A DNA stretch of 47,093 bases from Gemmatimonadota bacterium (GCA_028876525.1 JAGWRI010000201.1:1-47093); one strand, 5' to 3'. Shown: positions 1-7,462, numbered from the stretch's first letter. The notes: generated by a model from the letters alone, not told the origin. Made by a program: numbers and translations.

Positions 1-36
1 GCGCGCCGCGGCATCGCGCACCCGCTCGGCGACTAG
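1..36 (+). CDS. Possible 3' end of a plus-strand gene (partial)
   Basis: One plus-strand frame is open from the window edge and ends at a TAG at 34-36, giving a C-terminal tail ending in GIAHPLGD. It stops 11 nt before the stop codon of the convergent FAD oxidase gene, which is a normal spacing for a convergent pair. Twelve codons are too few to recognise a family, and the frame could be open by chance at this GC content. Confidence 0.3.
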   Translation, partial: ARRGIAHPLGD

Positions 37-47
37 GGCCGCGGCGC

Positions 48-1508
48 TCACGGCGCGCCCCGGCGCGCCGCCGGCGCGGCGTGCCACTCGCGGCAGCGGT
101 GCACCGGCACGACCTTGCCGGGGTTGCTGCGCCGCGCCGGGTCGAACACGTCCCGGAGGTCGCACATCGCGCGCAGCGATTGCGGGGAGAAAATCATGTC
201 CATGTAGGGCAGCTTGTCCACGCCCACGCCGTGCTCGCCGGTGATCGTGCCGCCGGCGGCGACGCAGGCGTCCATGATCTCGCGCATCGCGGCCTGGACG
301 CGCGCCGTCTCGTCGGGGTCGTCGGCGTCGTAGGCGACGTTGGGGTGCACATTGCCGTCGCCGGCGTGGAACACGTTGCACACCGTGACGCGGTGCGCGG
401 CGGCGATGGCCTGGATGCGGGCCAGGACCTCGGGAAGCTTCGTGCGCGGAACCACGGCGTCCTGCACCACGAGGTGCGACGACAGGCGGCCCATGGCGCC
501 GAACGCCTTCTTGCGCCCCTGCCAGAGGCGGGCCCGGTCGGACTCGTCGCGCGCCACCCGCACGCCGCGCGCGCCGCGGGCGCGGCACATCCCGTCCACG
601 GCCGCGACGTCGGTTTCGAGTCCGGCCAGCGCGCCGTCCAGCTCGATGAGCAGCACCGCCGCGGCGTCGGTGGGGTACCCGGCGGCGTAGGCGGACGCCT
701 CGACGATGCGGATGGTGGGCTGGTCGAGCATCTCGAGCGCGGCGGGCACGATGCCGGCGGCGATGATGTCGGACACCGCGTGGGCGGCGGCGTCCATGGA
801 CGCGAAGTCGGCGAGCAGCGTCCGCACCGCTTCGGGGTTCGGCGTGAGGCGCACGGTGACGTCCAGGGCGATGCCGAAGCATCCCTCGGAGCCGACGAAC
901 GCGCCCACCAGGTCGTAGCCCTCGGGCTCGCCGCCGGCGCCGCCCAGCGTCACGACCTCGCCGTCGGGGAGGGCGACGGTGAGCGCGACCACGTGGTTGG
1001 TGGTCACGCCGTACTTGAGGCAGTGCGGGCCGCCGGCGTTCTCGGCCACGTTGCCGCCAATGGTGCACGCCGCCTGGCTGGACGGGTCGGGCGCATAATG
1101 CAACCCGTATGGCTGGGCGGCGCGCGACAGCGCGACGTTCACGACGCCGGGCTCGACCACGGCCAGGCGGTCGTCGGGATCGACGGCGAGGATGCGCGTG
1201 AGGCGGTTGAGCCCCAGCAGCACCACTCCGTCGGCGAGGGCGCCGCCCGAGAGCCCGGTGCCGGCGCCGCGCGGCACGAACGGCACGCCGGCGTCGGCCA
1301 GCGCGCGCACGACGGCGATCGTCTCGTCGCGCGTGCCGGGAAAGACGGCGCACGCGGGCCGCGCGCGATAGGACGGCAGCCCGTCCGACCGGTAGGCCAC
1401 CAGCTCGCTGTCGCGGAACAGCACGCGCCGCGCGCCCACGATGCGGGCCAGCCGCGCGGCGAGCGCGGCGTCGATCGTGCCGCGGGCGGGCTCAGCGGCC
1501 GTCGTCAT
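48..1508 (-). CDS. glcD: FAD-binding glycolate/D-lactate oxidase, GlcD type
   Basis: Predicted 486-residue FAD-dependent 2-hydroxyacid oxidase/dehydrogenase that would convert glycolate or D-lactate to the keto acid. The N-terminal PCMH-type FAD-binding domain carries the PRGAGTGLSGG signature near residue 90, followed by the FAD-oxidase C-terminal domain with HAGDGNVHP and GEHGVG near the end, both characteristic of GlcD. The ATG at 1508 was chosen because homologous sequence begins just after it; the longer open frame upstream is low-complexity Arg/Pro sequence. No glcE or glcF neighbour is visible, so the electron acceptor and exact substrate are open, and D-lactate dehydrogenase is an alternative. 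Expression could start from the -10-like box at 1542-1547. Confidence 0.88.
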   Translation of the reverse strand: MTTAAEPARGTIDAALAARLARIVGARRVLFRDSELVAYRSDGLPSYRARPACAVFPGTRDETIAVVRALADAGVPFVPRGAGTGLSGGALADGVVLLGLNRLTRILAVDPDDRLAVVEPGVVNVALSRAAQPYGLHYAPDPSSQAACTIGGNVAENAGGPHCLKYGVTTNHVVALTVALPDGEVVTLGGAGGEPEGYDLVGAFVGSEGCFGIALDVTVRLTPNPEAVRTLLADFASMDAAAHAVSDIIAAGIVPAALEMLDQPTIRIVEASAYAAGYPTDAAAVLLIELDGALAGLETDVAAVDGMCRARGARGVRVARDESDRARLWQGRKKAFGAMGRLSSHLVVQDAVVPRTKLPEVLARIQAIAAAHRVTVCNVFHAGDGNVHPNVAYDADDPDETARVQAAMREIMDACVAAGGTITGEHGVGVDKLPYMDMIFSPQSLRAMCDLRDVFDPARRSNPGKVVPVHRCREWHAAPAARRGAP

Positions 1509-1541
1509 GGAGGCGGAAGGGGCGGTGCATGGCGCGGGTAC

Positions 1542-1547
1542 ATAATA
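1542..1547 (-). promoter_or_regulatory. Candidate -10 box for the GlcD-type oxidase
   Basis: On the minus strand the hexamer TATTAT matches five of six positions of a sigma-70 -10 box and stands alone as AT-rich sequence in a GC-rich gap. It would place the transcript start about 27 nt before the ATG at 1508. No good -35 hexamer is found at 16-18 nt, so this is a weak call. Confidence 0.35.
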
Positions 1548-1583
1548 GAAGGTGCGCGGCCCGTTCGCCCGCGCCGGCGCGTG

Positions 1584-1610
1584 AAAAAGCCCCCGGAGGG
1601 AACCGGGGGC
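1584..1610 (-). terminator. Intrinsic terminator of the sigma factor gene
   Basis: Read on the minus strand, GCCCCCGG (1610-1603), a 6-nt loop and CCGGGGGC (1596-1589) form an 8-bp GC stem followed directly by five T residues (1588-1584). It lies about 50 nt after the sigma factor stop codon and before the GlcD start, so it should end the sigma factor transcript. It is the clearest Rho-independent terminator in the window. Confidence 0.85.
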
Positions 1611-1659
1611 CGGTGGTGCAGGGGGTGGCCGTCGTGCGCGTGGCGCGGGGAGCCGTCGT

Positions 1660-2550
1660 CTATGCCGCCCAGAATCCGCACAGCGCGCGCCCATCGGGGC
1701 TCTCGCGCAGTTTCTCGAACGCACGCTCGCGGATCTGGCGGATGCGCTCGCGCGTCACGCCCATCAGGGCGCCGATCTTCTCGAGCGTCATCGCCTCGCT
1801 CCCCTCTTCGAGTCCGTAGTAGAGGTAGAGGATCTTCCGCTCGCGCGGGGTGAGGTACTTCTTGAACACGCGGTCGATGAACTCGCGCATCAGCTTGTAG
1901 TCGGTGACCTCTTCGATCTCGGTGCCGTCCACGCCGGCGAAGCGCTCGCCGAGGGTGGAGGCCTCGCGGTCGGACCGGTCGATCGGGGCGTCGAGCGACA
2001 CCTCGGTGGCCGACATCTGCTTGGCGGTGCGGATCGTCGCCGGCGACTCGTCGAGCAGGCGGCCGATCTCGTTCTCGGTGGGATCGCGCTTGAGGACCTG
2101 GGCGAGCACCGTCTCGGCGCGCGCGAGGCGAATGAGCTGCGAGTTCTGGTTGAGCGGAATGCGCACCGAGCGCGTCTGCTCGGCCAGCGCCTTGAGGACC
2201 GCCTGGCGGACCCACCACACGGCGTACGAGATGAACTTGACGCCCTGGTCGGGATCGAACTTGCGGACCGCCTTGAGGAGGCCCTCGTTCCCGATGGCGA
2301 CGAGTTCGCTGAGATCGAGCCCGTGGCCCTGGTATTTCTTCACGTACGAGATGACGAAGCGGAGATTCGCCGTGACCAGCCGCTCGGCGGCCTTCTCGTC
2401 GCCCTTCTGCGCTCGACGGGCGAGTCGTCGCTCTTCCTGCGGATCGTCGATGAGGGGGAGTTTCTGGATGTCCTGGAGGTACTGGTCGAACGCCGAGGAG
2501 GGAGACGAGCGGAAGTAGCCCTTGGACCTGGTTTCGGTCACGTGCTCCAT
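1660..2550 (-). CDS. RNA polymerase sigma factor, RpoD/SigA family (short form)
   Basis: A 296-residue sigma-70 family protein. Region 1.2 begins around residue 19 (SAFDQYLQDIQKLPLI), region 2 spans about 57-125 and contains the core-binding and -10 recognition helices (NLRFVISYVKKY, FISYAVWWVRQAV), region 3 follows to about 205, and region 4 (about 218-283) ends in the -35-reading helix-turn-helix TLEKIGALMGVTRERIRQI. There is no region 1.1 or long non-conserved insert, so its size resembles group 2 sigmas rather than a full housekeeping RpoD. The ATG at 2550 was preferred over a GTG at 2607 because region 1.2 starts soon after it and the promoter at 2631-2659 then gives a normal leader of about 75 nt. 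It is monocistronic, bounded by its own promoter and terminator. Confidence 0.93.
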   Translation of the reverse strand: MEHVTETRSKGYFRSSPSSAFDQYLQDIQKLPLIDDPQEERRLARRAQKGDEKAAERLVTANLRFVISYVKKYQGHGLDLSELVAIGNEGLLKAVRKFDPDQGVKFISYAVWWVRQAVLKALAEQTRSVRIPLNQNSQLIRLARAETVLAQVLKRDPTENEIGRLLDESPATIRTAKQMSATEVSLDAPIDRSDREASTLGERFAGVDGTEIEEVTDYKLMREFIDRVFKKYLTPRERKILYLYYGLEEGSEAMTLEKIGALMGVTRERIRQIRERAFEKLRESPDGRALCGFWAA

Positions 2551-2630
2551 ACTTGCCCCAATCTCGAAAGCGGAAGGTGGGAGCGAGCTTTCAGGGCTCG
2601 CGATCACGCCGGCGACTGGCAGGGACGGGC

Positions 2631-2659
2631 AGGATAATGTCGGCTCTGGGGGGCGTCAA
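2631..2659 (-). promoter_or_regulatory. Sigma-70 promoter of the sigma factor gene
   Basis: On the minus strand TTGACG (2659-2654) and TATCCT (2636-2631) are separated by exactly 17 nt. The -35 box matches consensus at five of six positions and the -10 box at four of six. The predicted start site is near 2624, upstream of the ATG at 2550. It is the best canonical promoter in the first 10 kb. Confidence 0.65.
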
Positions 2660-2767
2660 CAGCGACAGTGTGCGCGGGCGCACAATAAACATCTGTGTGA
2701 TGCCGTAAGTCGTCGTGTGCCAGAATTTTGCACAATGCCGTCAGATGCAGTTTGTAAACATACGGAT

Positions 2768-2797
2768 TTCGGTCACGTTTTCCGAAAATTGACCGAA
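2768..2797. repeat. 30-bp imperfect inverted repeat in the aroB-operon/sigma gap
   Basis: TTCGGTCA at 2768-2775 is the exact reverse complement of TGACCGAA at 2790-2797, and between them TTTTC (2778-2782) mirrors GAAAA (2784-2788). The element lies 60 nt after the stop codon of the small membrane protein gene and over 100 nt upstream of the sigma promoter. There is no T tract on the minus strand, so it is either a Rho-independent-like structure without a tail or a protein-binding dyad. The rest of the 2660-2856 gap contains no recognisable gene. Confidence 0.55.
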
Positions 2798-2856
2798 GGG
2801 AGGCTCCGAGGCCGACGCGTTCCCGCCCGTCCGACGAGTTCTGCGACACGCATCCG

Positions 2857-3048
2857 TCAGCGGGCGGCGCGATCCGCTTCGCCTCGCGCCGCACGGCGGA
2901 GACGCGCCGCGTAGGCCGCGACGACGCCGAGTGCGAGGCCCGCTCCCGCTCCAACCGCGAGCGGCGGGAGATCGAGCAGGATCCCGGCCATGGCGAGCGC
3001 CACGACGATCGCCGCGGCGAGCAGGAGTCGGAGCGTGCGGCTGTGCAC
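2857..3048 (-). CDS. Small two-helix membrane protein, hypothetical
   Basis: A 63-residue protein from a GTG at 3048, 13 nt after the aroB stop codon and therefore probably translated from the same mRNA. Residues 7-26 (LRLLLAAAIVVALAMAGILL) and about 30-48 are hydrophobic and can span the membrane twice; the C-terminus is rich in Arg and Ala and would sit in the cytoplasm. Nothing in it identifies a function. The start is uncertain because the frame remains open upstream inside aroB, but that upstream part has shadow-frame composition. A chance open frame cannot be excluded, although the two clean hydrophobic segments and the operon position argue for a real gene. Confidence 0.5.
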   Translation of the reverse strand: MHSRTLRLLLAAAIVVALAMAGILLDLPPLAVGAGAGLALGVVAAYAARLRRAARGEADRAAR

Positions 3049-3061
3049 GGCGGGATCGGGA

Positions 3062-4129
3062 TCAGGCCAGGGCCGCGAGGACGACGGCGTCGTCCACCGG
3101 CGCGGCCCATCCGCGGTCGCCGAACGCCATGCCGCCGATGGCGGCCGGGAGCGCGTACTCGGCGCGGCCGGCGCGTCCCTTCTTGTCGCCGTGCGTGGCG
3201 GCGACGATGGCCTCGGCGGCGAGGTCCATCGGGCGCCGGTCGGGAAGGCCGGCGGCGGCACAGGCGGCGCGGATGCGATCGGCGGTGCCGGCCCGGGCGA
3301 CGCCGACCCGCTCGGCGATCTCCGCCTCGACGCACATGCCGATGGCCACGGCCTCGCCGTGGAGCAGCGCGTAGCCGCTCAGGTGCTCGATGGCGTGCCC
3401 GATGGTGTGGCCGAAGTTGAGCGTCTTGCGGCGCCCCGACTCGCGGTAGTCGCCGTAGGCGACCGCGGACTTGATCTCGACGCTGCGGGCGATGATCGCG
3501 CTGATGGCGCGGGCGTCGGGGCGGTGGCGGTCGATGCCGGCCGCGGTGGCGGCGACGGCGTCGAAGTGGGCCGCCTCGGCGATCACGCCGTGCTTGAGGG
3601 CTTCGGTGATTCCGGCGCGGTACTGCTCGACGGGGAGCGTGGCCAGGACGCCGGGATCGGTGATCACGGCGGCGGGCTGGTGGAAGGCGCCGACGAGGTT
3701 CTTGCCGGCGGGGGTGTCCACCGCGGTCTTGCCGCCGATCGACGCGTCGAGCATGGCGAGCAGGGAGGTCGGCACGTGGATCACCGGAACGCCGCGCATG
3801 AACGTGGCCGCCACGAAGCCGGCCAGGTCGCCCACCACGCCGCCGCCGAGGGCGATGACCGCGCAGTCGCGGCCGAAGCCGGCGTCGAGCATCCGGTCGG
3901 TGACGGCGGCCCACGTCTCGCGCGTCTTGTGGCGCTCGCCGGCCGGAATCGTGAACAGGTCGGCCGCCTGCCCGGACAGCGCCTCGCGCACGCGTTCGCC
4001 GTACAGCGGACCGACGTTGCTGTCGGTGACGATCGCGTACCGGTGCGCGCGCACGGCGACGCGCGCGACGCCGCCGACGGCGTCGAGCGCGCCCGGAAGG
4101 ATGTGCACGCGGTACGTGGTGTCGAGCAC
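3062..4129 (-). CDS. aroB: 3-dehydroquinate synthase
   Basis: A 355-residue enzyme of the shikimate pathway that cyclises DAHP to 3-dehydroquinate in the cytoplasm using NAD and a divalent metal. The NAD-binding motif GGGVVGDLAGFVAATFMRG (about 95-113), PTSLLAMLDASIGGKTAVD (about 120-138), the metal-ligand region EALKHGVI and the NFGHTIGHAIEH motif are all present, and the length is typical. The GTG start at 4129 is preceded by GGAG at a good distance. It follows the cobalamin adenosyltransferase gene by 19 nt and precedes a small membrane protein gene, so the three are probably cotranscribed. No other aro gene is in the window. Confidence 0.96.
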   Translation of the reverse strand: MLDTTYRVHILPGALDAVGGVARVAVRAHRYAIVTDSNVGPLYGERVREALSGQAADLFTIPAGERHKTRETWAAVTDRMLDAGFGRDCAVIALGGGVVGDLAGFVAATFMRGVPVIHVPTSLLAMLDASIGGKTAVDTPAGKNLVGAFHQPAAVITDPGVLATLPVEQYRAGITEALKHGVIAEAAHFDAVAATAAGIDRHRPDARAISAIIARSVEIKSAVAYGDYRESGRRKTLNFGHTIGHAIEHLSGYALLHGEAVAIGMCVEAEIAERVGVARAGTADRIRAACAAAGLPDRRPMDLAAEAIVAATHGDKKGRAGRAEYALPAAIGGMAFGDRGWAAPVDDAVVLAALA

Positions 4130-4148
4130 GGATGCTCCGGCCGGCGGG

Positions 4149-4694
4149 CTACCAGGTCACTTCGCCCGTGCCGGCGCGGCGATTCGCGACGCGGGCCAGG
4201 GTGAAGAGGAGATCGGAGAGACGGTTGAGATAGACGACCACGACGGCGGGGACCTCTCCCGTCCGGCGCAGGGCGACGACGCGGCGCTCGGCGCGGCGGC
4301 ACACGGTGCGGGCGAGGTGGAGGGCGGCCGCCTTGGGGGATCCGCCGGGGATGATGAATGCCTTGAGGGGTTCCAGCTCGCCGTCACCGTCGTCGATGGC
4401 GTGCTCGAGCTGCGCGATGCGGTCCTGATCGATGCGCGCCTTGTCGAGGTGCGCCTTCATCTTTTCCCGATCGGGGGTGGCGAGCAAGGCCCCGATGGCG
4501 AACAGGTCGCGCTGGACGGGGACGAGGACCTCGTCGATGCGCGGCATCGGCTCGCTGGCGCGGGCGAGGCCGAGAGCGGCGTTGAGCTCGTCCACGTCGC
4601 CGTAGGCCTCGACGCGCGGATCGTCCTTGGAGGTGCGGCCGCCGCCGAAGAGCGCGGTGTCGCCCTGGTCGCCGGTCCTGGTATAGATCTTCAT
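4149..4694 (-). CDS. Cob(I)yrinic acid a,c-diamide adenosyltransferase, PduO type
   Basis: A 181-residue ATP:corrinoid adenosyltransferase that makes adenosylcobalamin from cob(I)alamin and ATP. The N-terminal MKIYTRTGDQGDTALFGGGR is the ATP-binding signature of the PduO/CobO-like family, and the C-terminal CRRAERRVV and YLNRLSDLLF motifs complete the helical-bundle active site. The ATG at 4694 is chosen because the family motif starts immediately there; the open frame continues upstream only because it runs through a 15-bp tandem repeat (five codons per unit, no stops). A -10 box 6 nt upstream suggests a leaderless mRNA. No cobalamin riboswitch is visible. Likely first gene of an operon with aroB. 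Confidence 0.93.
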   Translation of the reverse strand: MKIYTRTGDQGDTALFGGGRTSKDDPRVEAYGDVDELNAALGLARASEPMPRIDEVLVPVQRDLFAIGALLATPDREKMKAHLDKARIDQDRIAQLEHAIDDGDGELEPLKAFIIPGGSPKAAALHLARTVCRRAERRVVALRRTGEVPAVVVVYLNRLSDLLFTLARVANRRAGTGEVTW

Positions 4695-4700
4695 TCCAAC

Positions 4701-4706
4701 AAGATA
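4701..4706 (-). promoter_or_regulatory. -10 box for the adenosyltransferase gene, leaderless arrangement
   Basis: The minus-strand hexamer TATCTT (TANNNT type) is separated from the ATG at 4694 by only 6 nt, which places the transcript start at or next to the start codon. A matching -35 box is not evident because the upstream sequence is the 15-bp repeat array. Confidence 0.4.
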
Positions 4707-4710
4707 AGCG

Positions 4711-4800
4711 GCGCCGACAAGAACAGCGCCGGCAAGACCGGCGCCGACAAGCACCGCGCCGGCAAAACCTGCGAAACCGTGTACTGCGCGAAACGGCGTG
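4711..4800 (+). repeat. 15-bp tandem repeat array A
   Basis: Four clear 15-bp units start at 4711, 4726, 4741 and 4756, each beginning GCGCCGRCAA, followed by two decayed units to 4800. The consensus shared with arrays B and C is GCGCCGRCAAGNMCN: about twelve positions are constant, while the NM and final N positions vary freely. The array lies just upstream of the adenosyltransferase promoter. The rest of the 4801-4915 gap holds only degenerate sequence and a GC hairpin. Confidence 0.85.
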
Positions 4801-4891
4801 GAACCTCGAACTGCGAACGTGCGAAGCGCACCGACGCGGCGGCCCGCAAACGCACGGACCTGCCGACGCAACGACGCAACGGCCTATGAAC

Positions 4892-4909
4892 GCGCCGGCA
4901 TACCGGCGC
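4892..4909 (-). terminator. GC hairpin after the kinase gene, possible terminator
   Basis: GCGCCGG (4892-4898) and CCGGCGC (4903-4909) form a 7-bp stem with a 4-nt loop, 6 nt after the kinase stop codon on the minus strand. There is no T tract, so termination is only plausible. The stem sequence resembles the core of the nearby 15-bp repeat. Confidence 0.35.
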
Positions 4910-4915
4910 ACCGAT

Positions 4916-5947
4916 TCACCCGAAGAGCCTCGTGATGATGGACCCGCGCTTCTTCTTGAACGCGGCCGCGGCCGCTTCGATCGCGGCCGGGTCGGCCTGG
5001 AAGCGCGCCTGGAAGGTCGAGGGGAACAGCTCGGCGAGGTGGGTCTGCAGGCGGTCGGGAGAGGCGCCGGCGCGGTCGGCCTGCCCGTTGATCCACTGAT
5101 CGAGGAGCGAGCCGAGCTGCGCCGCGGTGGCGCGCTCGGCGGGGTTGCGGGCCAGCGCGAGCTGGAGAATCTCGGCCAGCTCGGGGTCGAGGTCGGTGAC
5201 CCGGGCGCGCAGGTCGGGGAGGGGGCGGAGGACGACCTCCTCGACCGAGAGCGCGGTGTTGTCCTCGTGGAACAGCGGGCTCAGGGCGAGCAGCTCGTAG
5301 AGCACGACGCCGAGCGAGAACACGTCGCTGCGCGCGTCGACCGCGGTGCCCAGCACCTGTTCCGGGCTCATGTAGCGCTTCTTGCCCATCCGCACGTGCT
5401 GCTCGCTGGCCGGGTCGATGGACGTGCGGGCCTTCGCGATGCCGAAGTCGCCGAGCTTGATGTGGCCGTCCCAGGTGATCATCACGTTCCCCGGGGAAAC
5501 GTCGCGGTGGACGACGTCCAGCCGGCGCCCGTCGGGATCCACCGCGTTGTGGGCGAAGTCGAGCGCGCGGCACAGGCGGCTGCCGACGTACGCGACCACG
5601 GTGGCGGCGATGGGGCGGCCCAATTCGTTGTGCCGGTCGATGACGCTGCGCAGGGTGGGGCCCTGGATGTACTCCATGGCGATGAAGAACTGTCCGTGCA
5701 CCTCGCCCAGCTGGTAGATCTGCACGATGTTGCCGTGCATGAGGTTCGCCGAGAGCTTCGCCTCGTCGATGAACAGCTGCAGGAACTCCCGGCGCTGCGC
5801 GAGATGCGGATGGATGACCTTGAGCGCGATGCGCTTGGCGAACCCCGACGGGCCGAGCTGCTCGGCTTCGTACACCGTGGCCATGCCGCCCTCGGCCACT
5901 TTGCGGACGAGGTGGAACGCGCCCTGATATTCGAGACTCTCGTGCAT
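4916..5947 (-). CDS. Cytosolic Ser/Thr protein kinase (Hanks type)
   Basis: A 343-residue bacterial eukaryotic-like kinase. The glycine loop AEGGMATVYEAE (18-29), the ATP-anchoring Lys43 in ALKVI, the catalytic loop HRDVSPGN (147-154) with Asp149, and DFG (167-169) are intact, followed by the activation segment and the MSPEQVLG P+1 loop, so it should be active. HRDVSPGN instead of HRDLKPxN is the form common in Myxococcota and Gemmatimonadota kinases. Unlike PknB there is no transmembrane segment and no PASTA or other sensor domain; the last 60 residues are a short Ala-rich tail. It is divergent from the ferredoxin reductase gene across about 100 nt. Its substrates are unknown. Confidence 0.93.
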   Translation of the reverse strand: MHESLEYQGAFHLVRKVAEGGMATVYEAEQLGPSGFAKRIALKVIHPHLAQRREFLQLFIDEAKLSANLMHGNIVQIYQLGEVHGQFFIAMEYIQGPTLRSVIDRHNELGRPIAATVVAYVGSRLCRALDFAHNAVDPDGRRLDVVHRDVSPGNVMITWDGHIKLGDFGIAKARTSIDPASEQHVRMGKKRYMSPEQVLGTAVDARSDVFSLGVVLYELLALSPLFHEDNTALSVEEVVLRPLPDLRARVTDLDPELAEILQLALARNPAERATAAQLGSLLDQWINGQADRAGASPDRLQTHLAELFPSTFQARFQADPAAIEAAAAAFKKKRGSIITRLFG

Positions 5948-6050
5948 GCGGGACGGGGTGTGCGGGGGGAAGTCGGTCGTCGATCGCGGGGCGGCGGGAG
6001 CGAGCGCCTCCGCGCTTGTCTTACCATCGAGCCTTGGCGAACGTTATCGG

Positions 6051-7073
6051 ATGCATCACGAAATCCGCGATCTCACCATCATCGGCGGGGGCCCCACCGG
6101 GCTCTTCGCACTCTTCTATGCTGGCATGCGCGGGGCGTCGGCGCAAATTCTCGATGCCCTGCCGGAGGCGGGCGGACAGCTCGCCGCCCTGTACCCCGAA
6201 AAGGACATCTTCGACGTCGCGGGGTTCCCGAAGGTGCCGGCCAAGGACCTCGTGCGCGCGCTGCGCGAGCAGGCCGGACAGTTCGGGGCCCCGATGCACT
6301 TCTCCCAGCGGGTCACGGGGCTCGCCGAGGAGGACGGTCACTTCGTGCTGGACACGGACACGGATCGCTTTCCCACCCGGGCGGTCCTCGTCGCGGCGGG
6401 GATCGGGGCGTTCAGCCCGCGCCGGCTGCCGCAGCCGGCGGCCGAGCCGTGGTACGGCCGGGGAATCCACGACGTGGTCACCGATCCCGAACACTATCGG
6501 GGCCGCCGGGTGGTCATCATCGGCGGCGGGGACTCGGCCTTCGACTGGGGGACGCAGCTCCTGGGTCGCGCGAAGTCGGTGACGATCGTGCACCGCAGCG
6601 ACCGGTTCCGGGCCCACGACGCCACGGTGTCGCAGTTCCGCGCCGCCGTGGACGCGGGGCAGGCCGCGCTGTACACCTTCCACGAGCTGCAGGACCTGGT
6701 GGCTCCCGAGGGAAGCGGCGCGTTCACGCACCTCGTGCTCAGGGACGTCAAGGGGAAGAGCACGCGGCAGCTCGAGGCCGACGTCGTGCTCCCGATGCTC
6801 GGGTTCGTGAGCGACATGAGCGCGTTCGCGAGCTGGGGGCTGACGATCGAGAAGGACGAGATCGTCGTGAACAGCCGGATGGAGACGGGACGCGCCGGGA
6901 TCTACGCGGCGGGAGACGTCGTGACGTACCCCGGAAAGCTCAAACTGATCGCCACCGGATTCGGCGACGCGGCCACGGCGGTGAATCAGGCGGTGCACTG
7001 GGTGTACCCCGAGAAGAAGGTCAATCCGGGGCACAGCTCGAACATGGCGTTGTTCGGCGCGAAGGACGAATAA
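6051..7073 (+). CDS. Ferredoxin/flavodoxin-NADP(+) reductase, TrxR-like
   Basis: A 340-residue homologue of YumC-type ferredoxin-NADP reductases, which move electrons between NADPH and ferredoxin or flavodoxin. The FAD motif GGGPTGLFALFYAGMRG near residue 11 and EAGGQLAALYPEKDIFDVAGFP follow the YumC pattern. A second Rossmann motif, VIIGGGDSAFDW, near 155 with HRSDRFRAH binds NADPH. The CxxC redox pair of true thioredoxin reductases is absent, which separates the two. The C-terminal GDVVTYPGKLKLIATGFGDAATAVN closes the FAD site. The ATG at 6051 matches the family start; an in-frame extension upstream crosses the intergenic region. It diverges from the kinase gene and is followed by the 8-bp repeat tract. 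Confidence 0.92.
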   Translation: MHHEIRDLTIIGGGPTGLFALFYAGMRGASAQILDALPEAGGQLAALYPEKDIFDVAGFPKVPAKDLVRALREQAGQFGAPMHFSQRVTGLAEEDGHFVLDTDTDRFPTRAVLVAAGIGAFSPRRLPQPAAEPWYGRGIHDVVTDPEHYRGRRVVIIGGGDSAFDWGTQLLGRAKSVTIVHRSDRFRAHDATVSQFRAAVDAGQAALYTFHELQDLVAPEGSGAFTHLVLRDVKGKSTRQLEADVVLPMLGFVSDMSAFASWGLTIEKDEIVVNSRMETGRAGIYAAGDVVTYPGKLKLIATGFGDAATAVNQAVHWVYPEKKVNPGHSSNMALFGAKDE

Positions 7074-7076
7074 GGC

Positions 7077-7100
7077 GGTAGGACGGTAGGACGGTAGGAC
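7077..7100 (+). repeat. 8-bp tandem repeat, three perfect copies
   Basis: GGTAGGAC is repeated three times without interruption from 7077 to 7100, starting 3 nt after the reductase stop codon. It is the same 8-bp family as the array at 7463-7510. The remainder of the 7074-7149 gap has no gene. Confidence 0.85.
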
Positions 7101-7149
7101 GGCGATGGGGCGCGAAACTGCGTAACCGATGAACGACGCCGTTCCGAAC

Positions 7150-7452
7150 TCACGCCTTGAAGCCGTCGGGGTGGCGGGCCTTGAGCTTCTCCACGTTCGC
7201 CGCGGCCACCTCCTCGAGCGGGATTCCCGCGCTCTGCGCGGCGACGGTCAGGCACCAGAGCGCGTCGCCCAGCTCCTCGCGCAGCCGCTCCCGGTCGAGC
7301 GGGCGGCCCTGCATCCGGTGCTTGCGGACGAGCCCGAGCGCCTCGCCCGCCTCTTCGGCCAGCCCGGCCGCGGCGTCGAGCAGCCGGTCGGGGAGCCCGA
7401 GACGGAGATTGATGGTGCGGGAGGCCTGGGTCTCGAATTCGGAGAATGTCAT
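7150..7452 (-). CDS. MazG-like nucleotide pyrophosphohydrolase
   Basis: A 100-residue all-alpha NTP pyrophosphohydrolase of the MazG-like/dCTPase group. The metal-binding pattern is visible as EEAGE (about 33-37) and EELGD (about 59-63), spaced as in the helix-turn-helix active site, and the C-terminal KLKARHPDGF tail is typical of the family. Such enzymes hydrolyse (d)NTPs to the monophosphate plus pyrophosphate and are thought to clear non-canonical nucleotides; substrate cannot be read from sequence. It is a single-domain form, far shorter than E. coli MazG. The gene is bounded on both sides by 8-bp repeat arrays, and no clear ribosome-binding site precedes its ATG. Confidence 0.85.
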   Translation of the reverse strand: MTFSEFETQASRTINLRLGLPDRLLDAAAGLAEEAGEALGLVRKHRMQGRPLDRERLREELGDALWCLTVAAQSAGIPLEEVAAANVEKLKARHPDGFKA

Positions 7453-7462
7453 GGGCCGGGAG

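Noticed and set aside
81-1853. Plus-strand frame of 590 codons opposite the GlcD-type gene
   Set aside because: His/Val/Gly/Arg-biased shadow of glcD without motifs; it also runs across the sigma terminator and into the sigma factor gene.
4695-4915. Cobalamin riboswitch upstream of the adenosyltransferase
   Set aside because: The upstream sequence is a 15-bp repeat array and the promoter lies 6 nt before the ATG, leaving no room; no B12-box-like sequence is seen.
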